Shown here piece after piece: positions 8,067 through 16,775 of a stretch of 64,000 bases of DNA. The stretch is from Macrococcoides bohemicum. GTDB taxonomy: Bacteria; Bacillota; Bacilli; Staphylococcales; Staphylococcaceae. The stretch is taken from the NCBI RefSeq assembly GCF_042658685.1, contig NZ_JBHSQY010000001.1. The stretch is one strand, 5' to 3'. The notes beneath the pieces are model-generated. The model was not told the DNA's origin. It saw nothing but the letters and a program-made list of their open reading frames with translations, and searched no databases. Each line of letters begins with the position of its first letter. Position 1 is the stretch's first letter. The position numbers were made by a program, and so were the translations under genes.

Positions 8067-8136
8067 ATTTAAACCTCCGACATAATCTGTAATAACTATT
8101 AATCAGGAATTGTTATATACTCTACTCTCTATTGAA

Positions 8137-9384
8137 TTAAATTCTATACTTTGTTCCACGACCTGTGCCGACTTTATAGACATATCCATTTTCACAAAGA
8201 TGGTTTATTAAGCGGATGACCTTTGATTTATTGAAAGGCGTACGTTCTACTATTTCACTGCTTGAAAGCACATATCCAGAACCCAGTGTCTCCATAATGA
8301 TACTTTCATCTTTTGTTACTTTTGGTAAAACATTTGTTACAGGAAGGATAATCTTAATACTTGTTTCTGAAACAAAAAATTGTGGCTTCACTTTATATTG
8401 GCTATAAGCAGATTTAATACGTTTAATACCTGTACCAAACATCTCAATATATCCTAATCTGAAAAATATATTAGCAAGAATAGGATTTCTTAATATTGAA
8501 ACATTGTTTTCAAGATAATCGAACTCGCTAATCCCACTAGGCAATCCCCCTGGAGATGTAATTTCAATTTTATCTGGAAACATAGCAATATTAATATGGC
8601 TGTTAATATCCCAATGACGGTGAATAATTGCATTGGCTAAAGCTTCTCTAAATGCATCTTTCGGGATAATCTCGATTGAATTTCTATGCATCCCTGCTAT
8701 CTTCTCGTATTCATAATAACGTTCAAATGAGTCAATAGCAGTTTGATATGCTGAAAGGATTGAAATATTGGATAGACGGTTTCTATCAAGTATTTCATTT
8801 ATAGAATGACCAAACCGCGCAATATCAATGCAGGAAAAATTATTACGATCAGCTACAATAGACGCTGCATTATTATATTTACCATTCATATCCATAATTC
8901 CTAAAGTTTTAAATAAATCATCAGATACTACATTAACATGAATTTTTTCCATCAATAATTTTGAAAGTGTATTGAAAGTAAGATCAGTTGATTTAACTTC
9001 AAGTGCTTCGAAAGATAAATTTGAACCTTCCAATACTAAGCGCTTTAGTTCAAGCTGGTCAACTTCAATTGTAGCAGTATCATTTCTTCGATATGCCTTA
9101 CCTTTATATAAATATGGTTTATGAACGCCCTCTGTAACTTCTAAGCAAATCGTATTGTTTCTGTTAATTGAAAAAGTAAAGTCAGGACTAGGATTTATAC
9201 TATCGTTAATTTTGTTTTCGATATCTAATATTGTTTTCTGAATGTTTTCAAACCCAATATATTCACCACTATTAGATACTCCAAATATTATTTGTCCACT
9301 ACCATAATTCGCATAGGCACTCACAGTCTTTAAGAACTGATTTGATACTTTTTCTTTAAATTCAGTTGTTTTATTTTCAATCAA
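8137..9384 (-). CDS. AlbA_2/Schlafen-domain ATP-binding regulator
   Basis: A 415-residue protein starting at TTG 9384 behind GAGGTGG. The N-terminal AlbA_2 (Slfn) domain is shown by TTEFKEKVS, then SAYANYGSGQIIFGVSNSG and the KPYLYKGKAYRRN strand. The middle holds an HATPase-like part (REALANAIIHRHW, PDKIEITSPGGLPSG, FFRLGYIEMFGTGIKRI), and the end is a winged-helix part (SSSEIVERTPFNKSKVIRLI). Such proteins are usually called RNA-binding or transcriptional regulators and occur in accessory DNA, sometimes with phage defence. It sits next to the orphan antitoxin gene. Confidence 0.82.
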   Translation of the reverse strand: MIENKTTEFKEKVSNQFLKTVSAYANYGSGQIIFGVSNSGEYIGFENIQKTILDIENKINDSINPSPDFTFSINRNNTICLEVTEGVHKPYLYKGKAYRRNDTATIEVDQLELKRLVLEGSNLSFEALEVKSTDLTFNTLSKLLMEKIHVNVVSDDLFKTLGIMDMNGKYNNAASIVADRNNFSCIDIARFGHSINEILDRNRLSNISILSAYQTAIDSFERYYEYEKIAGMHRNSIEIIPKDAFREALANAIIHRHWDINSHINIAMFPDKIEITSPGGLPSGISEFDYLENNVSILRNPILANIFFRLGYIEMFGTGIKRIKSAYSQYKVKPQFFVSETSIKIILPVTNVLPKVTKDESIIMETLGSGYVLSSSEIVERTPFNKSKVIRLINHLCENGYVYKVGTGRGTKYRI

Positions 9385-9414
9385 CTAGACCACCTCTATA
9401 TACATATTACACTA

Positions 9415-9454
9415 AACAAAAATGCAACGCAAAATTTTGCGTTGCATTTTTGTT
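9415..9454. terminator. 40-bp perfect palindrome, probable terminator
   Basis: Twenty-base arms (AACAAAAATGCAACGCAAAA and its complement) with no loop bases. On the minus strand it ends in TTTTTGTT behind the 9488-10294 gene, so it works as a terminator there. It also lies just upstream of the AlbA_2 promoter and might serve as an operator. Confidence 0.75.
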
Positions 9455-9487
9455 GGTTTGTAAATAATAATGAATCAATTTAATTGC

Positions 9488-10294
9488 TTATTTCAATTCC
9501 AATAATTCTTGATAATCATAAGAATAATTAGCACGCTCAAGCGCTTCTTCTGTAATTTCTAGTAACTCCTCAAAACTATCTTCGACAAGATCTTCTTCAA
9601 TAAATCCATCTTCTAATGTTTCATTATAATATTCCAGACCTTGAGCAATAATAAAACTTCTCGTATATAGAAAAGCATCATCTGAATTATATTTATTATT
9701 CTTTAAAGGTAGTTTTTCCAGTACTTCAAGATGCTTTGCTAAAGTATTATGGAAAGATATTATTTCTTCTCTAGGATATTTAGTTAATTTTTTGATTGCA
9801 TATTGTTCATCAAGCTCGTCTGGGAAAAGGTGGTCAATCATTTTCCAAAATTTTGTATCATCCATTTGCATTTTATTGTTTATTTCGATTTCATCTTCTA
9901 TACCATAAAACTTATCTTTTTCTTCTTCAATTTTTTCTGGCATATTATCCTCCATCCAATCCCAAAATGGATCTCTAGCATTCATTAGGAAATGTTCGTT
10001 ATTTTTAGGGATATGAAAATCTATTTCTATATTTCCTATATATTCAAAATCGATACTTGAATCGTGATATTCCTCTGCCCAACTTATTGCGAATTCTGAA
10101 AATGGATTTTTAGTAGGATAAATTTGTTTTAATCTAGTATCAGTTAGTTTCGGTAAGGTAGTGTTGATATAGTCAGCAACATAATATTGCTTTGATTTTT
10201 CAACTGTTTTAATAATAACTAAACATGTATATAACCCGTAAGGTAGTTTTTCTACTAGAACATCACCGATTTTAAGTTTATCAAAATCATACAT
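9488..10294 (-). CDS. Acidic protein, Imm26-like plus DUF4240-like domains
   Basis: A 268-residue acidic cytosolic protein. The N-terminus (KLKIGDVLVEKLPYGLYTC) resembles Imm26-type immunity domains. Residues from about 145 (DDTKFWKMIDHLF) with REEIISFHNTLAKHL resemble DUF4240. Both families are linked to polymorphic-toxin immunity loci, but no toxin is visible nearby. The tail is rich in Glu. The assignment is from memory of motifs and is unverified. It has a good AAGGAG start and lies 44 bases after the S41 peptidase gene. Confidence 0.55.
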   Translation of the reverse strand: MYDFDKLKIGDVLVEKLPYGLYTCLVIIKTVEKSKQYYVADYINTTLPKLTDTRLKQIYPTKNPFSEFAISWAEEYHDSSIDFEYIGNIEIDFHIPKNNEHFLMNARDPFWDWMEDNMPEKIEEEKDKFYGIEDEIEINNKMQMDDTKFWKMIDHLFPDELDEQYAIKKLTKYPREEIISFHNTLAKHLEVLEKLPLKNNKYNSDDAFLYTRSFIIAQGLEYYNETLEDGFIEEDLVEDSFEELLEITEEALERANYSYDYQELLELK

Positions 10295-10338
10295 ATTTAA
10301 ATCTCCTTGTAAAAACGTTTTATTTTAATTACATTTTA

Positions 10339-11532
10339 TCATTCTTTTAACATCTTAATCGCCTTTTCAAGTAAAACATCGCGTGATATATCTTCAGTAG
10401 TCCATGGAATTTCGATATCTGGTGTAATTCCTTTTAAAGCCATAGAGACACCATGATCTAAACCGTTATATCTTGAATAAGGACAAAGCAAGTCAAATTG
10501 GTCGTTTAAATAGAGATAACCACAATTTGAATAATCATTCATGCCTTTAGTAGCTCTTCCTATAACCGTCACAAATTCGCTATGTTTAACGGTCTCAACA
10601 AAATTGTCACCTGAACTCCCGCATCTTTCATTAGCGATTACAATAACTTTGATATCTTGAGCAATTCCGTCCAGTACAATCGGTTCAATATCATCGCTGA
10701 ATTTGATCATACCTTTACCATAGTTATCAGACATTCTTTTGCGATATTCCTTAAACGCTTCCTTCGTCTCTCCCTCATCCATGTTCATCAAATCTTTATC
10801 CACTTTACTGATCATATAATCACAATATTTTTTTGTATAATTAAACGTTAATCCATAGTCGATATTTAATATATATCCAGGTGGAAAGATGTATTCTAAC
10901 AATGGAAAATATGCAAAGTCACTGCCACCTCTATTATCACGCACATCGATAATAAATTTTTTACTCCGTTTAAGTAAGTTACTATTTTGTTTAATGAGTT
11001 CATGTAATGCATTAACATTTTTAAAATCAGGTAATCTGATAAATATATAATCATCATGCTTTTCTATTCTATATTCTTCATCATATAATTCATCATTAGA
11101 CGCGATAAAGATATTTTTAACTTCTGCATTTTTTATAGTTACAGTTTTATGCTTAAGAAGAACATTATGCCATTCGTATCTTTCAGGATTTGGATCAAAT
11201 AATAAATTTGCATCATTCTCAATTATATCTTGAATTGAGTGCTCACCTATTTTAATAATTTCACTACCAATTGTTATGTCTGGGTCGATAGATTTTACAA
11301 CAAACAGCCGATTATTGTGGTTCTTACATAAAATTGATACTTTTTTTGTATTCAGTTTATCAATAATACGTAAATGAGGATCATGCAGTTTATTGAGCTG
11401 TTCAGTTACATCGGGAAAGAAATCATGAATATTTGAAAAATCCATTGATGCAATAATATCCTTTTTATCATTAAATCCGACATATTCTTCATTTAAATAT
11501 TTATTTAATAAATTTAGTTCAGTTTTAAACAT
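10339..11532 (-). CDS. S41-family (tail-specific) peptidase
   Basis: About 397 residues from ATG 11532, which has AGGAG eight bases upstream; an in-frame TTG 13 codons earlier has no such site. The S41 core is visible: KKFIIDVRDNRGGS (the DxRxNxGG strand), then VIVIANERCGSSGDNFVE, where the Ser after Gly is the likely nucleophile, and the C-terminal GITPDIEIPWT. No signal peptide or clear PDZ domain is seen, unlike secreted CtpA, so it is probably a cytosolic member. It may be co-transcribed with the Imm26/DUF4240-like gene downstream. Confidence 0.8.
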   Translation of the reverse strand: MFKTELNLLNKYLNEEYVGFNDKKDIIASMDFSNIHDFFPDVTEQLNKLHDPHLRIIDKLNTKKVSILCKNHNNRLFVVKSIDPDITIGSEIIKIGEHSIQDIIENDANLLFDPNPERYEWHNVLLKHKTVTIKNAEVKNIFIASNDELYDEEYRIEKHDDYIFIRLPDFKNVNALHELIKQNSNLLKRSKKFIIDVRDNRGGSDFAYFPLLEYIFPPGYILNIDYGLTFNYTKKYCDYMISKVDKDLMNMDEGETKEAFKEYRKRMSDNYGKGMIKFSDDIEPIVLDGIAQDIKVIVIANERCGSSGDNFVETVKHSEFVTVIGRATKGMNDYSNCGYLYLNDQFDLLCPYSRYNGLDHGVSMALKGITPDIEIPWTTEDISRDVLLEKAIKMLKE

Positions 11533-11852
11533 AAGCAACGCTCCTATCAGTAGAATAAACAGAATATTCAAATATAATTATATAACAATGAAGTTTAATC
11601 AGCACTATATAAAGTGATGAATTATGGTTATAAATAGCACTTATCGATCCTATTTGTAAGTGTATTAAACAAAATTAACTTTAAATTTTACTAGCAACTT
11701 TTAAAATGATTGATTACTTGTTGGATATTGATTTGATTACACATTATCTTTTACTTTAATAGCTAATTAACATTACATCGATTACAATAAAATAGAAATA
11801 TCAAAAGCGCTCATCGTTTAAATAATGCGTGAGTTTATTAGGAGATGAATTT

Positions 11853-12224
11853 ATGGATAAATTGAAGCAAGTCATGATTTATGTTGATGATTTAGACAGT
11901 GCGGTAAAATTCTGGACTGAAACGCTAGAGTTTGTAATCGTACAGGAAATGGAGTTACCCGAGAATTATAAAGCGGTTGAAATCGCACCTAATGTGAATG
12001 CTGAAACGTCTCTTACTTTATTTGATAAAGCATTCATTAAGAAATACAGCCCGGAAGTAACACTGGGTACGCCTTCATTAATGTTTAAAGAAACAAATTT
12101 CGATGTATTATACGAAAAGCTTAGAGCATTAAATTTAACTGGTCATGACATTGTTGATATGAACGGCATACATGTATTTAACTTTCAAGATGGTCAAGGG
12201 AATTACTTCGCTGTAAGTGAATAA
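11853..12224 (+). CDS. VOC-superfamily (glyoxalase/bleomycin-resistance-like) protein
   Basis: A 123-residue protein from ATG 11853, behind AGGAG with eight bases of spacing. It shows the paired beta-alpha-beta-beta-beta layout of the VOC fold: QVMIYVDDLDSAVKFWTETLEF at the start and VFNFQDGQGNYFAVSE at the end. The metal-site residues are not obvious and the substrate is unknown. The 280-base spacer upstream (11572-11852) shows only AT-rich promoter-like DNA. Confidence 0.8.
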   Translation: MDKLKQVMIYVDDLDSAVKFWTETLEFVIVQEMELPENYKAVEIAPNVNAETSLTLFDKAFIKKYSPEVTLGTPSLMFKETNFDVLYEKLRALNLTGHDIVDMNGIHVFNFQDGQGNYFAVSE

Positions 12225-12229
12225 AACAA

Positions 12230-12249
12230 AGCCGACTGGTTAGTCGGCT
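12230..12249. terminator. Bidirectional terminator (VOC / methyltransferase)
   Basis: Hairpin AGCCGACT-GGTT-AGTCGGCT between the ends of the two convergent genes. Confidence 0.8.
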
Positions 12250-12274
12250 ATTCTTTCTTACGTTCTTTCATACA

Positions 12275-13012
12275 TTACGACTTTTTCGCTTTTATCACTA
12301 AAAACGGTGGTCTATGATTTACTTTCATAATATGTTCCTCATCCCATAATTTTAACGACATTTCTGTATTGCCTGTATCAATTACTCGTTCAATAATGAA
12401 TCCATTATCGATTATAGTATTCATCAATGTACCAATTGTGCGATGATAACGTATTACTTCAGTATCTAACCACCCTATCGGTCTCGCGCTTTCTTCAAAA
12501 TAATGATCCAATTTATAATGATTAAATCTACTCTCAACATGAGACCAAATTTCTTGTTGTTTCGTTGCAGTTGTTAACGGATGTTCTGTAGAAAATAGTA
12601 ATATACCGTCATTTGCCAATAATTTATTTAATTTTTCCATTAGTAAATTGAAATCTTCAATATAATGAAAAGCCAGACTTGATACTATCACATCAAACTT
12701 TATTTCTGTTTCATACGATAAAATATTAGATACAACAAATGTTACGCGTTCATCTTGTATATGTTCTTTTGCGTTGTTAATCATGTTATTATAAATATCT
12801 AAACCTACAATTTGCTCTGGATTTAGCTCCAACATATATTGAATGAATTTCCCCATACCACAGCCAATGTCTAATACCTTTTTTCCTTTTATCTCTGGTA
12901 ACTCTTCTTTCATTACGGGCATTTCGATCATTTCGTTATAACTTAACTTATTGTTACGAATTTTTGTGTAACCTTTGTAGAAATGCTCATTATCATAAAC
13001 ATTTTGTGACAT
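12275..13012 (-). CDS. Class I SAM-dependent methyltransferase
   Basis: About 245 residues starting MSQNVYDNEHFY at 13012, nine bases after GGAG; a nearer ATG at 13021 would abut the ribosome site. Motif I (VLDIGCGMGKF) and the acidic residue after the second strand (IVGLDIYN) bind SAM, and VIVSSLAFHYIED is the post-motif region. The acceptor is unknown; it resembles the small-molecule Methyltransf_11/25 group. It is transcribed alone. Confidence 0.85.
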   Translation of the reverse strand: MSQNVYDNEHFYKGYTKIRNNKLSYNEMIEMPVMKEELPEIKGKKVLDIGCGMGKFIQYMLELNPEQIVGLDIYNNMINNAKEHIQDERVTFVVSNILSYETEIKFDVIVSSLAFHYIEDFNLLMEKLNKLLANDGILLFSTEHPLTTATKQQEIWSHVESRFNHYKLDHYFEESARPIGWLDTEVIRYHRTIGTLMNTIIDNGFIIERVIDTGNTEMSLKLWDEEHIMKVNHRPPFLVIKAKKS

Positions 13013-13157
13013 TCTATTCATCTCCTATTTATACTTGGGCCCAGTAATTATATTTTATAAAACTATATAAAAAAGAATAGACTTATATTATAAAAATATG
13101 TATGATGTATTATAGAAGTAGCAAAAATAATTTTACAATAATTTACATATATTTTAA

Positions 13158-13181
13158 CAGCCATCGATTTTTCGATGGCTG
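13158..13181. terminator. Hairpin after the Nudix gene
   Basis: CAGCCATCGA-TTTT-TCGATGGCTG followed by seven T's on the plus strand; on the minus strand it follows the Nudix stop. Confidence 0.6.
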
Positions 13182-13189
13182 TTTTTTTC

Positions 13190-13648
13190 TTATTCATGAT
13201 TAATAATATGTTCAAAAATTTTATTCTCACCTAACAACTTGTCCTTTAATACGGCAGGTTGAAGATTAATCTTTTCGATTTCATTTAGTGGAAACCATCG
13301 ATACTCCATATCTTCTCCATTTTCACATCCTATTAAAGATATTCCTCTATCCCATAATGATTTGGAACGACAAAAATAATAAACGCCGAGCTCATGGAAT
13401 GACTTTTCTTGTGAATGATATGTTTGTTCGATGAAAATAGCACTTTGTTCAATCTCTATGTCAGTAGAAAGTTCTTCAAATATCTCTCTTTTCAATGCTG
13501 TTCTAGAATCTTCCAGCATTTGAACTTTGCCACCGGGTGGTGTCCAGTAATCTTTGATATTTTGAAGTAAAATATGATTATTTTCTATAATTAAAGCTGT
13601 AGCTCTGTATTTGAAACGCTTATTGTTTTTAGTAAATGTGATGTCCAT
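13190..13648 (-). CDS. Nudix hydrolase
   Basis: A 152-residue protein with a Nudix box at about residues 40-62 (G-x5-E-x7-REIFEEL). The usual Gly after the second Glu pair is Ser here, a mild deviation. The substrate is unknown; the short YWTPPGG lead-in is that of the MutT-like group. It stands alone between the methyltransferase gene and the LacI regulator. Confidence 0.85.
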   Translation of the reverse strand: MDITFTKNNKRFKYRATALIIENNHILLQNIKDYWTPPGGKVQMLEDSRTALKREIFEELSTDIEIEQSAIFIEQTYHSQEKSFHELGVYYFCRSKSLWDRGISLIGCENGEDMEYRWFPLNEIEKINLQPAVLKDKLLGENKIFEHIINHE

Positions 13649-13732
13649 AAGTTACTCCTTGAGAATTATTAATATTTTCAATGAATTCGTCTAAATAAAC
13701 GAAATAAATTCTTTTCGTCTATTTAACCGAAT

Positions 13733-14677
13733 TCAAGTTGACTTTCTAATAATCAATTTTGACGGTAATTCCTCTGAAGTAACTGAAGCAGAAAGTATTA
13801 ATTCCACACTACGTTCTCCCATTTGTAATAATGGCAGATCGACACTTGTTATGTTATTTACCTGTGATAGTTCACCGTTTTCATAGGATATGAGTGCAAT
13901 GTCTTCTGGCACTTTAATGCCTTGGTTTTGAAACTCTGCATATAGTCCTGCACAGTGGGCATCATTGGTCACAGTTAACGCATCAGGTAAGTTCATTTGT
14001 TTCAGTATTCTTTGTGCGAGTTGTTTCCTTTCCGTTAAAGATAATCCACTGATATAGATAAATTCCTTGTATTGCATATCTTCAGGCAAAGTCGCATACG
14101 CTTTTGTTCGTTCATTTGCACTAAATCCATTATTTCTATGTACTGTGTACCCTATTTTTTTATAATCTTCACTCATGAGATGATTCAATGCTTTTTTCAT
14201 TGCTTCGTATTGATCGATAAATATGTAAGGGAGATAATCATTCTTCTCCATGAGTACAATTGGGCCATATTCTTCATTGTCGCATATTGTTTCAATCGAT
14301 AGTTGTTTCGTAATAAATATGATGCCATCAATTGATCGGTGTTTCAACATTTCTAATGCTTTAATTTCTTCGTCTTCATTATAGTGCGTTTCAATCACGA
14401 TTATATGATAATGATGTGATGATGCCTGCTTAATTGCTCCTTCCAAAATTCTTAAATAATATGGGTTTGTAATCCATGGAAATACTACAGCGATTACTCT
14501 ACTCTTCCCACGTGATAGATTTACTGCCAGGTGGTTGGGTATATAGTTTAATGTCTTCATTGCCTGCATGACTTTATTCCTTTTTTCTTCTGTTACATAC
14601 GGATGATGATTTATCACTCTGGATACAGTAGTTACTGACACACCTGCTGCCTTCGCAATATCACGAATATTTGACAT
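13733..14677 (-). CDS. LacI-family transcriptional regulator
   Basis: A 314-residue protein taken from ATG 14677 behind AAGGAGG, giving MSNIRDIAKAAGVS. The N-terminal helix-turn-helix with hinge (VTTVSRVINHHPYVTEEKRNKV...NHLAVNLSRG) is typical, followed by a periplasmic-binding-protein-like effector domain (VIAVVFPWITNPYY to the C-terminal KLIIRKST). LacI repressors normally flank sugar genes, but none is adjacent. A palindrome matching the family's operators lies 20 bases upstream, so autoregulation, and control of the tiny divergent ORF, are likely. Confidence 0.88.
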   Translation of the reverse strand: MSNIRDIAKAAGVSVTTVSRVINHHPYVTEEKRNKVMQAMKTLNYIPNHLAVNLSRGKSRVIAVVFPWITNPYYLRILEGAIKQASSHHYHIIVIETHYNEDEEIKALEMLKHRSIDGIIFITKQLSIETICDNEEYGPIVLMEKNDYLPYIFIDQYEAMKKALNHLMSEDYKKIGYTVHRNNGFSANERTKAYATLPEDMQYKEFIYISGLSLTERKQLAQRILKQMNLPDALTVTNDAHCAGLYAEFQNQGIKVPEDIALISYENGELSQVNNITSVDLPLLQMGERSVELILSASVTSEELPSKLIIRKST

Positions 14678-14696
14678 GAAGCAATTCCTCCTTGCT

Positions 14697-14712
14697 ATGA
14701 AACGAGTTTCAT
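14697..14712. promoter_or_regulatory. LacI-type operator
   Basis: Palindrome ATGAAAC-GA-GTTTCAT between the regulator gene and the divergent small ORF. Size and symmetry fit LacI-family operators with a central CG-like step. Confidence 0.6.
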
Positions 14713-14746
14713 ACATTACAATTGACTTAAGAAAGAGGTGATTGTA

Positions 14747-14833
14747 ATGTATGGCTGTTTATCCCTGATTATTTTATGTGCCATCGAACTCTTATTTGTA
14801 AGTATTGTACCAGAAGTTGATGATAAATATTAA
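14747..14833 (+). CDS. Candidate 28-residue membrane peptide
   Basis: A short frame with a strong GAGGTG site six bases before ATG 14747. The peptide MYGCLSLIILCAIELLFVSI plus the tail VPEVDDKY is one hydrophobic helix with an acidic end. It resembles small membrane peptides of the holin-like/type I toxin kind in overall shape only. It is divergent from the LacI regulator and shares the palindrome at 14697-14712. Confidence 0.45.
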   Translation: MYGCLSLIILCAIELLFVSIVPEVDDKY

Positions 14834-14918
14834 GGCCTATCAAGGTATGTTTGAAGTTTAATTGAGAATAAAAATAGACAGGCTGCTATATTTGATTTGC
14901 GTCCTGTCTATAATAATA

Positions 14919-15311
14919 TTAACTTGATTGCACACTTTCAAAGTAAATTTGATCTTCATCATAATAATCTACTGCATTATCTACAAATACGTGTGTCATG
15001 ATGTAGAATTCATGGTTATAGTCTTCAATTTCATCATGTGTATCAAATATAAATGGTACTTCTTCTGTTCCGTCATGCTGTAGGATAACTTTTGAAACGG
15101 GTAAATCGATTGTATGGAAGTCGCTTGTTTCATCAGTATTTTCTTTTCTTTCGATTAAAATAAGTTCAATACGATCAATATCTTGCTCAGCTAAGTTTTC
15201 TAATTTTACGATACCTGCAATCTGTTCCTCAGGATGAAATGTTATTTTTTTAACAAGTGTATCAACTTTTGCATCTCCAATTCCTATTGATGTAAGAAGT
15301 TCTTTAAACAT
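14919..15311 (-). CDS. Short Spo0M-like protein
   Basis: A 130-residue protein whose start (MFKELLTSIGIGDAKVDTLV) and following beta-rich part (HPEEQIAGIVKLENLAEQDI) match the N-terminal arrestin-like domain of Spo0M/SpoOM. Bacillus Spo0M is about twice as long; the second half is missing here and the frame ends cleanly. The host lineage does not sporulate, so a different role is implied. The start has AAGGAGG. Confidence 0.75.
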   Translation of the reverse strand: MFKELLTSIGIGDAKVDTLVKKITFHPEEQIAGIVKLENLAEQDIDRIELILIERKENTDETSDFHTIDLPVSKVILQHDGTEEVPFIFDTHDEIEDYNHEFYIMTHVFVDNAVDYYDEDQIYFESVQSS

Positions 15312-15529
15312 GATATACCTCCTTATTGCGTATATGAATTTTTAATATAATCTCTCTTAAATTAAATTAATCGTACCATAATGCATGGTAGACTTAAAAT
15401 AATATCCTTATTCTATTGAAATAATGTTTATTTCTTTTCAATTATGGTTACTGTTATACAACGATTATTAAGGTTTTTCACGTTAATTTCGGTTATAATA
15501 TAATAATAAAATGAATAAAGGAGTTTTCT

Positions 15530-16534
15530 ATGTCACGTTTATTTAATTTACTCAAAAAAGGTAGTAAGTCTTCATTAATTGCAGCAATCGTAAATTTTAT
15601 TCTAGGTTGTTTAAAGTTCGGAGCTTACGTATTTACTGGTAACGTCGCTATGTTCGCTGAAATGATGCATTCATTCGGTGATGCTGCAAACCAATTATTC
15701 GTATGGGTTGGTTCAGCGGTTTCTAAGAAAGAACCGAACGAGAAATTCCCATTCGGTTATGGTCGTCTTGTGAATATCGTTTGTTTATTTGCAGTGATTA
15801 TCGTAGCAATTTTAGCCTACGAGACAATTTTAGAAGGGATTCACCATATTCAGCATCCTGCTGCTGCGGGCGATCATAACCCTACGCACTTCTTAATCAA
15901 CGTCGGTGTATTATTAATTGGTGTTGTATTAGAAAGTATAGTGTTATATAAAGCAGGTAAAGAAGTGTTGGAAGAAGTTCATAAACCAACTACTGGTCTT
16001 CACCCTTTCACTACAAGTTATGCCCATTTAGCTAAAGCTAAACCTGCGACGAAGTTAGTATTTATGGAAGACACAGTGGCAACAGGTGGTGGTGTTATCG
16101 CTTTAATCGCAGTTATTGTCTCTCGTTTTACAGGATTCACAATGATTGAAGGTATCGTATCAGTAATTATCGGTTTAGCGATGTTCTACGTTGTATTTAA
16201 AGTATTTATGGAGAATGCAGCTGGAGCTATCGGTCGTGCTGATGAAGATATGGAAGTTTATGCTTCTAAAATCATTTTAGAGCATCCTGAAATCTCTGAT
16301 ATTAAACGTTTAGTCGTTATGAAAGAAGGAGAAGATAAGCATATTGAAGCGACTGTTGAAACATTAGGTCATCAGTTTAATCTACGTGAATTAACTGCAA
16401 TCAAGAAAGATTTAGTTACAAAGTTATTACAACAACCACACGTTACAGATGTCAATATCGAAATCATGGAAGATGACGGTACGGATGACTGGATCAGTGG
16501 TAAAGGATCATCCGTAAATATAGTCCATAAATAA
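15530..16534 (+). CDS. Cation diffusion facilitator transporter
   Basis: A 334-residue CDF protein exporting divalent cations (Zn, Mn, Co or Fe). The metal site is seen as HSFGD (His47, Asp51) in the second membrane segment, with EDTVATGGG in the fifth; six membrane segments are followed by a cytosolic domain from about residue 245. The start follows AAAGGAG, with TATAAT some 25 bases upstream. The tautomerase gene begins 12 bases after its stop, so the two are probably co-transcribed. The metal is not predictable. Confidence 0.88.
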   Translation: MSRLFNLLKKGSKSSLIAAIVNFILGCLKFGAYVFTGNVAMFAEMMHSFGDAANQLFVWVGSAVSKKEPNEKFPFGYGRLVNIVCLFAVIIVAILAYETILEGIHHIQHPAAAGDHNPTHFLINVGVLLIGVVLESIVLYKAGKEVLEEVHKPTTGLHPFTTSYAHLAKAKPATKLVFMEDTVATGGGVIALIAVIVSRFTGFTMIEGIVSVIIGLAMFYVVFKVFMENAAGAIGRADEDMEVYASKIILEHPEISDIKRLVVMKEGEDKHIEATVETLGHQFNLRELTAIKKDLVTKLLQQPHVTDVNIEIMEDDGTDDWISGKGSSVNIVHK

Positions 16535-16546
16535 GGAGAGAATTAT

Positions 16547-16732
16547 ATGCCATTTATTACAGTAGAATTACTAGAAGGTCGTTCAGAAGAACAGTTAAAG
16601 AAAATCGTTGAAGAAGTGACCGAGGTCGTAGCAACTAATGCGAACGCACCGAAAGAAAATATTCATGTATTTATTAAAGAATTGAAAAAAGATCGCTATG
16701 CAGTGGCTGGCAAATTAAAATCAGAATCGTAA
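16547..16732 (+). CDS. 4-oxalocrotonate tautomerase family protein
   Basis: A 61-residue enzyme of the 4-OT family. Pro2, which becomes the N-terminal catalytic proline after Met removal, is present in MPFITVELLEGRS, and the helix-strand pattern (SEEQLKKIVEEV...IHVFIKEL) fits. The physiological substrate is unknown in staphylococci. It ends the two-gene unit with the CDF transporter. Confidence 0.9.
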   Translation: MPFITVELLEGRSEEQLKKIVEEVTEVVATNANAPKENIHVFIKELKKDRYAVAGKLKSES

Positions 16733-16742
16733 TTCAAAAAAG

Positions 16743-16775
16743 AAACCTGTTTGTCCTTAGCGGACAAGCAGGTTT
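16743..16775. terminator. Bidirectional terminator after the tautomerase gene
   Basis: Hairpin AAACCTGTTTGTCC-TTAG-CGGACAAGCAGGTTT; it touches the stop of the convergent minus-strand gene. Confidence 0.85.
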
